Made by a program: the position numbers and the translations under genes. Under the pieces are notes generated by a model. That model was not told the DNA's origin and made no database searches. It was given only the letters and a program-made list of their open reading frames with translations. DNA of 64,000 nt from Micavibrio sp. Lineage in GTDB: Bacteria > Pseudomonadota > Alphaproteobacteria > Micavibrionales > UBA2020. The stretch lies in contig JAPWJZ010000009.1 in assembly GCA_028283745.1 (NCBI GenBank), positions 248,001-312,000 on the forward strand, in the 5' to 3' direction. Below are positions 55,969 through 64,000 of the stretch, in pieces; within the stretch, counting starts at the first letter, position 1; the number at the start of each line of letters is the position of its first letter.

Positions 55969-58812
55969 TTAGGCGCCTGCACCAACCTTGCCAGGGGCTT
56001 TGCCTTTGCCCTTGAGGTTGAATTGCGGGCTGGCGTTGCCAAGCAGGTTGGTCGCAGCCATCATCATGCCATCGCTATGGTCATCCATGCTATGGTCAGG
56101 CGAGCCGCCCATCCAGCGCATCAGCGCGCTCGGGAACACATCAAGCAGTTTGAACGATGTGTTCGCCGCGGTGTAGAGCGTGCCAAGATAGATGATCGAG
56201 TACGCGACCTGCGCCATGATTGCCATGAACGGGTTCAGGTTGGAGGCCACGACCGAGGCAGCCCCCTGCGAGAAGGTGGTGTGGAAGTAGATGGCGAAGG
56301 TGTTGAAAATCAGCATCCCGCCAACGAAGCCAAAGACGACAAGTATCGGTCGCATCAGCACGTTGAGCCACAGGATCCACGCTGTTCTTGCACCGCCGGC
56401 AAGTCCTTCACCTTCGGAAGACAAGTGTGCCAGTGCCGCGATCGGCACCATCACCACAGCTTCGAAGACAGAGGTTGCCCAGGTAAGGACAGCCATGGCG
56501 ACGCGCAGGAACGGCACAATCGGCAAGTAGAAGGCGATCATGATGCCCGCCACGATCATCATCATGGCGATGGAAGCGATGCCGTTCGGCAGTGCCGAAG
56601 CCGCGAAGCCACCACCAGCCGAGAAGCCGAGGCCGGAAATCGAGCTGACAGTCTGGATAACAGTCAGCGCGCCGATGATAATTGTTCCGGTCGCGATGAT
56701 GCTGTGGCCAGCCTCCGCCAGCTGCGCCAGCGGATAGGTATTGGTGGCAGCAAGGTCAACGGCCTTGAACAGGAAGATATTGTCCGCGCGCGGCCAGATC
56801 ATGTTGCAAAGCGCCGTCAAAATCGCACCGTCACCGGGCGAAGCTGCCGCGACCGCCTTGACGAAGGTCTTGATGCTACCGCCGATAGCAGGGTTCAGGT
56901 CGTAGTTGCTGGTTGCAACGGGGTTGGTCGTGTTGGTGGCGCTCGGGCGCGAAGCCTCGTTCCACCAGCGGTCGTATTCAGACATAAGGCCGACCACAAA
57001 TTCGTCCAGGTTCGACATTTTGCAGGCGCGGCCTTGCAGCTTGGCGCCGTGGCAGGAAAGGTCATCGGCACTGCCATCACCCGTCCAGATGGTACCTGGG
57101 CTGACAGTCGCCACCGGCGCGGCGGAGCCTTGAATAACCCCGTTCATGCTGGAAACGTCCTGATACCACATGCCCATACCGGCCCAGCCACGCTTTTTCA
57201 TCTCGTTCAGCATGCTGTTGTCAATATAGTTCTGGAAGTCTTGCTTGGCGCTGGTTTCGTACTGGTTGGCAACAGCATCCATGATTTGCTTTTGCATGGT
57301 GCGTTGCGCGGTCGAGTCCGGATAGGCCGCGGAAGTTGCGCCCGTGCAGTTACCGGATGAGTTGACGGGGTTCGGCGTTACCGACGCATCCGCAAAGTAC
57401 GATGCTGCGAAGTTGCAGGCAAACTGGCGGCCGGTCTGGATAACGCTGCCGCCATCCGTCATGGCACCAGCAGAGGTGTCGTTCAGCACGTTTTTCAGTG
57501 CGCCCAGCATGTTATTGCGGAAGTTCTGCATCGCCGTCGCAAGGTCAGTGTTGGTATTGGTGTATTTTGTGCGGTTGGCGGCGTTGCCTGCAGCGGCGGC
57601 GGATGTTGCGTCCATCGGCGTCGTCACCGTCGTGCCGGCGAGGATGAGGTTGTTATCTTCCGTCGTCTTGTTTGCATCGGTACCGTACGTGATGGTACCG
57701 CAGATGTTTGAATCCGTCGCATTGGTGTAACGGTTGGTGACTTGCGCGACTTTGTCGTTGGTGTCGGTCACGGCGTTAATCACCTGCTGGGCGTTTAAGC
57801 CGCCCGTGCTCTGGAACAGGAACGCGTTGTAACCAACCTGGCAGAGCAGCGTTTTGCTGACCCCCGTCACGATGGTGGAAGCGTTATCAGGCGCGAAGGG
57901 CGCGAGCAGCGATTTATCGGTCAGCACGCCGTTGACATACGTCACCCAGCCTTGCGTGCCGAAGTTGGAACCCCATTCGGCCAGCTTCATGACCATGTAC
58001 TGGCCGGAGCTGAAACCTTGCGTGCCCAGCGGAATCATGATGCCAAGCGCGAAGACGATGCGGATCGGCGTCCAGACCATGTTATGGCGGCCGCCGCCGA
58101 AGATACCGGTTTTCGCGGTATCGACGATGATGGACATGATCATCCAGAAAATGATGGCGCCGGCGACAAGCAGCACGCCGGAGTTGTAAACGCCCATAAG
58201 GTCGGCCAGCGCGTTTTGCATGGCGCCGCCATTACCGGGCTTGCCGGTTGCAGCCTGACGCAAAACTTTATCGAGAACCATCAGCGCATAGTCGGTCGAG
58301 ATGCCGCTGCCGGAAACGCGCGAGTCAAACAGCGCGCCGGGAGCCGTAATGCCTGCAACCGCGGCCATGCCCGTATCGCCGGACGTACCGCATGCGCCGC
58401 CGCCGTACGGATCGCAAGGGTGCGCGAAAATTTGTGCCTGCGCTGCATCGCCAAGGCCGAAGCAGATGCGCAGCATTGCCGTACCCAGCGCGGCGCCAAG
58501 CGTGACAACCATAAGAATAATCGCGCTGAACATGCCCCACTGGGCGCCAGTGGCGCGCGAAGTGCGAAGGGTAAACCACGCCTCGCCGAACAGGTCTGAT
58601 ACGCGCGTATTGGGAATGCCTTGCGCGCCATAGAACAGGGCGGGGTGATTATCGGGAATAAGTTTTGACTGCGCGAACATCAGCGCAATGCAGCGCATGA
58701 AAACCGGGTAAATATGCGAAAAACCGCGAAGGGACATGCCGAACTGCGGCAGGAACAGGAAAGCCCCCACGCTGGTTCTCTTGACGCGAGTCGAATCGTT
58801 GCTGTCGCTCAT
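55969..58812 (-). CDS. DotA/TraY family polytopic membrane protein, paralogue C
   Basis: Same core motifs; ATG at 58812 (MSDSNDST) preferred from leader alignment. Confidence 0.8.
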   Translation of the reverse strand: MSDSNDSTRVKRTSVGAFLFLPQFGMSLRGFSHIYPVFMRCIALMFAQSKLIPDNHPALFYGAQGIPNTRVSDLFGEAWFTLRTSRATGAQWGMFSAIILMVVTLGAALGTAMLRICFGLGDAAQAQIFAHPCDPYGGGACGTSGDTGMAAVAGITAPGALFDSRVSGSGISTDYALMVLDKVLRQAATGKPGNGGAMQNALADLMGVYNSGVLLVAGAIIFWMIMSIIVDTAKTGIFGGGRHNMVWTPIRIVFALGIMIPLGTQGFSSGQYMVMKLAEWGSNFGTQGWVTYVNGVLTDKSLLAPFAPDNASTIVTGVSKTLLCQVGYNAFLFQSTGGLNAQQVINAVTDTNDKVAQVTNRYTNATDSNICGTITYGTDANKTTEDNNLILAGTTVTTPMDATSAAAAGNAANRTKYTNTNTDLATAMQNFRNNMLGALKNVLNDTSAGAMTDGGSVIQTGRQFACNFAASYFADASVTPNPVNSSGNCTGATSAAYPDSTAQRTMQKQIMDAVANQYETSAKQDFQNYIDNSMLNEMKKRGWAGMGMWYQDVSSMNGVIQGSAAPVATVSPGTIWTGDGSADDLSCHGAKLQGRACKMSNLDEFVVGLMSEYDRWWNEASRPSATNTTNPVATSNYDLNPAIGGSIKTFVKAVAAASPGDGAILTALCNMIWPRADNIFLFKAVDLAATNTYPLAQLAEAGHSIIATGTIIIGALTVIQTVSSISGLGFSAGGGFAASALPNGIASIAMMMIVAGIMIAFYLPIVPFLRVAMAVLTWATSVFEAVVMVPIAALAHLSSEGEGLAGGARTAWILWLNVLMRPILVVFGFVGGMLIFNTFAIYFHTTFSQGAASVVASNLNPFMAIMAQVAYSIIYLGTLYTAANTSFKLLDVFPSALMRWMGGSPDHSMDDHSDGMMMAATNLLGNASPQFNLKGKGKAPGKVGAGA

Positions 58813-58865
58813 GGCTTTACCCCGACAAAAAATAGACAAAAGAACCTTTTCAGGCTTATTCTTTC

Positions 58866-58894
58866 ATCATATTCCTTTTTCTTAAAATCGTCAA
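58866..58894 (-). promoter_or_regulatory. Promoter of DotA/TraY paralogue C
   Basis: Minus strand TTGACG-17 bp-TATGAT; conserved element. Confidence 0.75.
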
Positions 58895-58984
58895 ATTTAG
58901 CGACATTTATGGAAAATTTTAAGAATTCAGCATTTTATTTCAAAAAATCTCTAAATTTATGAAATAAATAGGAAATTAGTTAAT

Positions 58985-59863
58985 TTACCAGCGTAAACCC
59001 GACATTAAGTATGTAGGACGGTAAGGGAACTCTTTCAAGAAAGCATCCCCGCGACTCCCGTTTTCGGCCTTGGTGGATCCGCCAAAAAACGCCTCGCGGT
59101 GGATTCCGGCCGTTATAAGGACAGAATCGAGCCCCGCGCCTGTCGCCCCTTCAATGTCCGTCATCATTCCGTCCCCCACGGCAATAACCTTGCGGGTGCC
59201 AAGGCCTTCAAGCGCCAGGCGGTAAACGGTCTTGTAGGGCTTGCCAAGCCATGTCACCTGCCCGTCCAGCTGTTCATACATGTCGGCAAAGGTGCCGGGA
59301 CACAGCACAAGGTTTTCCCCGACATGCACAATGCGGTCAGGGTTGGCGCAAAGCAGCGGAATGTTTTTTTCCGCGCCAGCCTGCAGCACGGGGGCATATT
59401 TGTCGGCGGTATCATCCGCACGCTCCACACCGGTCGCCAGAATGAAATCCGCCTTGTCGATGCTGTCGACAATATTAATGTCGAGGCCGTCATACATATT
59501 GCCGTCTTCCTTGGCCGAGCCGAGGTGGTAGCAATTGCGGCCCCATTCCTCAAGGTAACGGTCATGCAGCGCCTGAAACGCGGCTTCGCCGGACGTCATG
59601 ATGCCGTCGTACATATTTTCGGGGATGCCCATGTCTTCCATGAACTGCGCCGTCAGGTGCGCGCGGCGCGGCGCATTGGACAGCAGCCAGACACGGCGCT
59701 TGGCGCGCTTCATCTGCTTCAGCGCATCCAGCGTCTCGGGAAAAAGCGCAACGCCGTCATGCAGGCAACCCCAGAGGTCGAGGATGATCCCCTCGTAAAA
59801 GCCCGCCACTTCCCCAAGGCCGTCAATGTATTGCGGCGCTGCTGCCGGGTCTGTCAGGCTCAT
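58985..59863 (-). CDS. HAD superfamily subfamily IIA hydrolase
   Basis: GIILDLWGCLHDGVALFPETLDALKQMKRAKRRVWLLSNAPRR; VIAVGDGMMTDIEGATGAGLDSVLITAGI. Confidence 0.9.
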   Translation of the reverse strand: MSLTDPAAAPQYIDGLGEVAGFYEGIILDLWGCLHDGVALFPETLDALKQMKRAKRRVWLLSNAPRRAHLTAQFMEDMGIPENMYDGIMTSGEAAFQALHDRYLEEWGRNCYHLGSAKEDGNMYDGLDINIVDSIDKADFILATGVERADDTADKYAPVLQAGAEKNIPLLCANPDRIVHVGENLVLCPGTFADMYEQLDGQVTWLGKPYKTVYRLALEGLGTRKVIAVGDGMMTDIEGATGAGLDSVLITAGIHREAFFGGSTKAENGSRGDAFLKEFPYRPTYLMSGLRW

Positions 59864-61236
59864 GTTACGTCTCCAAAGGCTTCGCTGCTATGCACTGGCT
59901 TTCCGAACAGATAGCCCTGCCCGTAGTCAATTTCAAGGTCCAGCAGCTCGACCTGCTGGCGATCGGATTCTATTTTTTCGACGATGATGTCGATGCCACG
60001 CGTATCCAGCTCCGCCTTCAACCGCTTCATGCGGGAAAGCCCGCCGGTTTCGCGCAATTCGCGCAGCAGCTGCAATACATCCACCTTGATAAAACGGATG
60101 TGCCGCACGTCAAGATGCGCGTAATCGAATGACAGCGATTTGACCTGATCCATCGAAAAACGGCAGCCAAGGCGCGAAAGCCCTTCCAGCACCGGCAGCG
60201 CATCGGGGTTCATGGCGGCAAGGTCGCGCTGCCCCAGTTCAAACACAAGGCGCGGCGCAAGCGCGCGGTTCTGCGCGATGAACTCCACAAGGTCGTTCAT
60301 GAACTTCGGGTCGTTCAGCGTAATGCTGGTGATGTTGCAGAAAAACGCCGCGCCCATGCCGTCATCCGACGTATCGCGGATCAGCTGAAGGCCGCGCAGC
60401 AGCAACAGGTTATCGATGGAGGCGACGAGGTCCTGCCGCATGGCGACTTCGATGTAACGCTCCGCCGGCAAATAAATTTCCGGCTTGATGCGGATGCGGG
60501 AAAAAAGCTCGAAGAACCTGACCTTTCGCTGCGGCAGGTTCACGATGGGCTGCAGGAATAAGTCAATGCGGTCATGGTTGACCGCGCTTTTCACGATTTG
60601 CAGTACCTGCGCATCGGTCAGGTTGCGGCCCACCGCTTCGGGCGCAACGCCGGCTGGCGTGGCGATGGCCGAAAAATCCATCTCCGCCCCCGCACTATCC
60701 GCCCGCGCATCGAGTTTTGACAGCTGGTCGGCCAGCGCCTTGATCATGCGCTGTTCAACGGCGGAAGCCGTGCCCTTTTCCCCGCCCGGCAGCATGCCGT
60801 AGCTGCGGGCAAGCGTGCCGGCATCGGCAAGGCTCTTTTTCAGCACCATCATATCGTTGCGGTGGCGGGCGACTTCGCGCACCAGCCGTTCGTAATCACC
60901 GGAAACCTGCCGGAACTGGCTGTTCATCTGGCTTTCCCAGCGGCGGCGGGATGACATTTCAAACAACAGCGCAGCGGCAAGCCCGAACAGCGACGCAAAT
61001 AAAAACGCCGTGCGGCCTGAAACAACGCTGCCGATAAAAATCAAAAAGGTCGCAAGACCCAAGGCCAGCACGATATTGCGAAACGTCAGGTGCTGGCGAA
61101 AACCGGGGGCAGACGCCGCCTGAAAGCCGCGCACACCAAGGCGGGTGACGAGATCAACGACGTTGTCGTCATTATTAACGACGTTGCCATCATTATTTTC
61201 GGGGTTTTCCTGCGGGCGTTGCGGCGGGTTGGTCAT
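59860..61236 (-). CDS. TipF-like membrane protein with degenerate EAL domain
   Basis: N-terminal TM pair, coiled coil, DRIDLFLQPIVNLPQRKVRFFELFSRIRI...VEKIES...YGQGYLFGKPV; DDFGTG motif replaced by MDQVKS. Confidence 0.75.
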   Translation of the reverse strand: MTNPPQRPQENPENNDGNVVNNDDNVVDLVTRLGVRGFQAASAPGFRQHLTFRNIVLALGLATFLIFIGSVVSGRTAFLFASLFGLAAALLFEMSSRRRWESQMNSQFRQVSGDYERLVREVARHRNDMMVLKKSLADAGTLARSYGMLPGGEKGTASAVEQRMIKALADQLSKLDARADSAGAEMDFSAIATPAGVAPEAVGRNLTDAQVLQIVKSAVNHDRIDLFLQPIVNLPQRKVRFFELFSRIRIKPEIYLPAERYIEVAMRQDLVASIDNLLLLRGLQLIRDTSDDGMGAAFFCNITSITLNDPKFMNDLVEFIAQNRALAPRLVFELGQRDLAAMNPDALPVLEGLSRLGCRFSMDQVKSLSFDYAHLDVRHIRFIKVDVLQLLRELRETGGLSRMKRLKAELDTRGIDIIVEKIESDRQQVELLDLEIDYGQGYLFGKPVHSSEAFGDVT

Positions 61237-62342
61237 GCGGCATTATCCGGCGTCTCCGCGCCCGTGCGCCTGAACGCCGCCACCTGCGCATCCACGCCCA
61301 CAGCGTGGGAAATGTGCGTATAGCCATCGCGTTTCAGCAGAGCTTCAAGCCCTGTCAGCACGTTCGGCACCAGCTTCGGCCCCTCAAATACAAGGCCGGA
61401 ATAGACCTGCACCAGCGATGCACCGGCGCGAATTTTTTCGTAAGCGTCCTCCGCCGTTGCAATGCCGCCAACGCCGACGATAGGCAGGCGGCCCGCGAGC
61501 AGTTTATAGAACGCCGCAATCTTGGCGGTTGCCAGCGGCTTCAGCAGCTGGCCGGAAAGGCCGCCCTTCTCCCGCTTCAGCGACGGTTTCAGCTGGGCGG
61601 GGCGCGTGACGGTGGTATTGGAAACAATCAACCCGTCTATGCCGTGGTGCAAGGCCAGTTCGGCGATGGCGGCGCACTGCGCCTCGTCAAGGTCGGGCGC
61701 GACCTTCAGCAGCAGCGGTTTTTTGTGCCCGGTTTTTTCACGCGCGTCCATGACCGCGGCGAGAAGCTTGTCCAGCTCCTCCCGCGCCTGTAAGTCGCGC
61801 AGACCCGCGGTGTTGGGGGATGATACGTTGACGGTAATATAATCCGCATCCTGCGCCAGCGCGGCAATGCAGCGGCGGTAATCATCCAGCGGTTGGCGCG
61901 TATCCTTGTTGATGCCGATGTTGACGCCCAGCACGCCGCCCGCCCGGCCAGCGGTGGCGCGGTAGGTTTTGACGTTGCGCGTGAACGCCTCAAGCCCGCA
62001 ACCGGGGAAGCCCATACGGTTAAGGACGGATTTATTGGCAGCATCGCGGAACACGCGCGGGCGCGGGTTGCCCGCCTGCGGCAAGGGCGTGACCGTGCCC
62101 GTTTCAACAAAGCCGAAGCCCATGTCGAACAGCGGGCCAATCACTTCCGCACCTTTGTCAAAACCCGCGGCCAAACCCAGCGGGTTGGCAAAGTCCCGCC
62201 CCCACAGGTTGACGGCCAGCAACGGCGTTTCCGCCTTGTGGCACGGCGCAAGCCCCATCTTTAATGCGCGCAGCGTCAGCCCATGCGCCGCTTCGGCATC
62301 CATAGACAGCAGCAGCGGGCGGGCCAGCGCGTAAATGCTCAT
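61233..62342 (-). CDS. pyrD: Dihydroorotate dehydrogenase (quinone)
   Basis: LWGRDFANPLGLAAGFDKGAEVIGPLFDMGFGFVETGTVTPLPQAGNPRPRVFR; NVSSPNTAGLRDLQ. Confidence 0.97.
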   Translation of the reverse strand: MSIYALARPLLLSMDAEAAHGLTLRALKMGLAPCHKAETPLLAVNLWGRDFANPLGLAAGFDKGAEVIGPLFDMGFGFVETGTVTPLPQAGNPRPRVFRDAANKSVLNRMGFPGCGLEAFTRNVKTYRATAGRAGGVLGVNIGINKDTRQPLDDYRRCIAALAQDADYITVNVSSPNTAGLRDLQAREELDKLLAAVMDAREKTGHKKPLLLKVAPDLDEAQCAAIAELALHHGIDGLIVSNTTVTRPAQLKPSLKREKGGLSGQLLKPLATAKIAAFYKLLAGRLPIVGVGGIATAEDAYEKIRAGASLVQVYSGLVFEGPKLVPNVLTGLEALLKRDGYTHISHAVGVDAQVAAFRRTGAETPDNAA

Positions 62343-63742
62343 TTGCGGATACCTGCACGCACGAAGGCCTGCACCTTCGCAAGGTCGTTGGGCAATACCT
62401 GATAGCGCTCCTGGCGCTGGTACAGATCAGCCAGATGATCCGGCAGCGGCGGTTCAATGCCGATTGCCTGCTTGACCGCCGCAGGAAACTTTGCCGGATG
62501 CGCCGTTGCCAGCGATACGATAACACTGTCAGGGTTCGCAGCCTGGTAATCTTCCGCCACGCCCACACCCACGGCGGTATGGGGGTCGAGGATGTAGTTA
62601 TATTTTTCGTAGGTGGATTTAATGACGGCGAGCGTGCGCGCATCATCCACCTTGCCGCTGCCGAACAGGCGTCGCAGCGGGTTCATGACACCGTCTTCAA
62701 GGTGGAAGGGACCTGCCTTGCGGAAGTGCTGCATTGTCTGGTCCACCGCCTCGCCCTTGCGGCCGAACAGGTCGAACAGCAACCGTTCAAAGTTGCTTGA
62801 TACCTGAATATCCATGCTGGGGCTAAGCGACCGTTCCACGCCGTCCGCCTTCATGCGGCCGGTGGAAAAGAAGCGGTGCAGAATGTCGTTGCGGTTGGTC
62901 GCGACAAGGAATTTTTCAACGCTCAAACCCATCGACTGCGCGACATAGCCGGCATAGACGTTGCCGAAATTCCCGGTCGGCACGCAGAAGGTTGCAGGGC
63001 GGCCGGTTTTGTCCAGCACGCGCACGCCCGCGTAAATGTAGTATACCACCTGCGCCAGAATACGCGCCCAGTTGATGGAATTGACGGCGGACAGGCGCAG
63101 GTCATCGCGGAATGTTGCATCGTTGAACATCGCCTTCACCAAATCCTGGCAGTCATCGAAGCTGCCGTCGATGGCGATATTGTGGACGTTTGCGTCCAGC
63201 ACCGTGGTCATCTGGCGGCGCTGCACTTCAGACACGCGGTTATGCGGATGCAGGATAAAAATATCCGCCGTATCCTTGCCGCGGAAGGCTTCGATGGCGG
63301 CGGAACCGGTATCGCCCGATGTTGCGCCCACAATCGTCACGCGGGTCTTTTTCTTTTCGAGGATATAATCGAACAGGTTGCCAAGGAACTGCAGCGCAAC
63401 GTCCTTGAACGCCAGCGTCGGGCCATGGAACAGTTCCTGCACATAGAAATTGGTTTTCAATTCATGCAGCGGCGCGACTTCTTTGGTATTGAAGGTTTTG
63501 TAGGACTTTTGCAGGATGCGGATAAGGTCTTCGGACGGAATATCATCCGCCACGAAGGGCAGCAGCACGCGCCAGGCAATTTCAAGGTAATTCTGGCTCG
63601 ACATATTGCCAAGCTCGGCTTCCGACAGCTTGGGGCAAATATCCGGCACATAAAGGCCGCCGTCATTGGCAAGGCCCGCAAGGGTGGTATCGGCAAAGCC
63701 GAGACGCGGCGCGCGGCCGCGGGTGCTGACGTAACTAAGCAT
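62339..63742 (-). CDS. thrC: Threonine synthase
   Basis: YVSTRGRAPRLGFADTTLAGLANDGGLYVPD; FHGPTLAFKDVALQFLG; GATSGDTGSAAIEAFRGKD. Confidence 0.97.
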   Translation of the reverse strand: MLSYVSTRGRAPRLGFADTTLAGLANDGGLYVPDICPKLSEAELGNMSSQNYLEIAWRVLLPFVADDIPSEDLIRILQKSYKTFNTKEVAPLHELKTNFYVQELFHGPTLAFKDVALQFLGNLFDYILEKKKTRVTIVGATSGDTGSAAIEAFRGKDTADIFILHPHNRVSEVQRRQMTTVLDANVHNIAIDGSFDDCQDLVKAMFNDATFRDDLRLSAVNSINWARILAQVVYYIYAGVRVLDKTGRPATFCVPTGNFGNVYAGYVAQSMGLSVEKFLVATNRNDILHRFFSTGRMKADGVERSLSPSMDIQVSSNFERLLFDLFGRKGEAVDQTMQHFRKAGPFHLEDGVMNPLRRLFGSGKVDDARTLAVIKSTYEKYNYILDPHTAVGVGVAEDYQAANPDSVIVSLATAHPAKFPAAVKQAIGIEPPLPDHLADLYQRQERYQVLPNDLAKVQAFVRAGIRK

Positions 63743-63747
63743 TAAAA

Positions 63748-64000
63748 TTATCCTTTGTATTCTTTTTCAAGGTAGCGCTCGGTCAGGTGCTTCTTGAAGT
63801 GGCGGATGTTGAATTTTTCACCGCTGGCCTTTTCGATGAGGTCGTGCGGCTTGTACAGGCAGGCCTTGCTTTGCACATTGTCGCGCAGCCAGTCGCCGTA
63901 TACCGTCAGCTCGCCGCCGCGAATGCGGCTGGCGTAATCCGGCGAATCCTTGCGGATTTTCTGGCCGAACTGCGCCGCAATAAACGCGCCCAGCGCATAA
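63748..64000 (-). CDS. M32 carboxypeptidase (Taq-type), C-terminal fragment truncated by window
   Basis: Manual minus-strand translation ends ...RIRGGELTVYGDWLRDNVQSKACLYKPHDLIEKASGEKFNIRHFKKHLTERYLEKEYKG*, typical M32 C-terminus. Confidence 0.75.
   Translation of the reverse strand, partial: YALGAFIAAQFGQKIRKDSPDYASRIRGGELTVYGDWLRDNVQSKACLYKPHDLIEKASGEKFNIRHFKKHLTERYLEKEYKG

Noticed and set aside
1-64000. Search by eye for tRNA, rRNA, IS elements, integrases, CRISPR arrays, toxin-antitoxin or restriction systems
   Set aside because: None found; nothing suggests a mobile island around the DotA/TraY triplet

Overview
The window is a 64 kb chromosomal segment of an alphaproteobacterium. A Micavibrio- or Rhodospirillales-like origin is only an inference, from CtrA/ChpT/FlaF/FlbT content and codon bias. 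(1) About 0-24 kb is a large flagellar locus: flgI end, flgJ-like, flgN-like, fliK, flgD, flgE, two flagellins, flbT, flaF, a FlaG-like gene, fliF-fliG-fliH-fliN-flbD-like-flhA-flhF-flhG, a second FliK-like protein, and fliJ/fliI on the minus strand. It has candidate sigma54 promoters and CtrA-type boxes. (2) About 24-30 kb holds the cell-cycle regulator ctrA, the chemotaxis genes cheA-cheW-cheY-cheB-cheR, and a ChpT-like phosphotransferase, all physically linked to the flagellar locus. (3) About 30-48 kb is mostly housekeeping: phosphomannomutase, RlmM-like methyltransferase, aminopeptidase P, ankyrin protein, rpsU, fused indolepyruvate ferredoxin oxidoreductase, and a Yej-type peptide ABC transporter. 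(4) About 48-59 kb contains three consecutive, divergent DotA/TraY-type (type IVB secretion/conjugation) giant membrane proteins. Each has its own terminator and a closely conserved sigma70-like promoter with an upstream A/T block. No other Dot/Icm genes are visible. I consider this the best candidate for an undescribed system. (5) About 59-64 kb is an operon of M32 carboxypeptidase, thrC, pyrD, a TipF-like degenerate EAL protein and a HAD hydrolase; the last three junctions are 4-nt overlaps. I saw no tRNA, rRNA, CRISPR, IS element or prophage.
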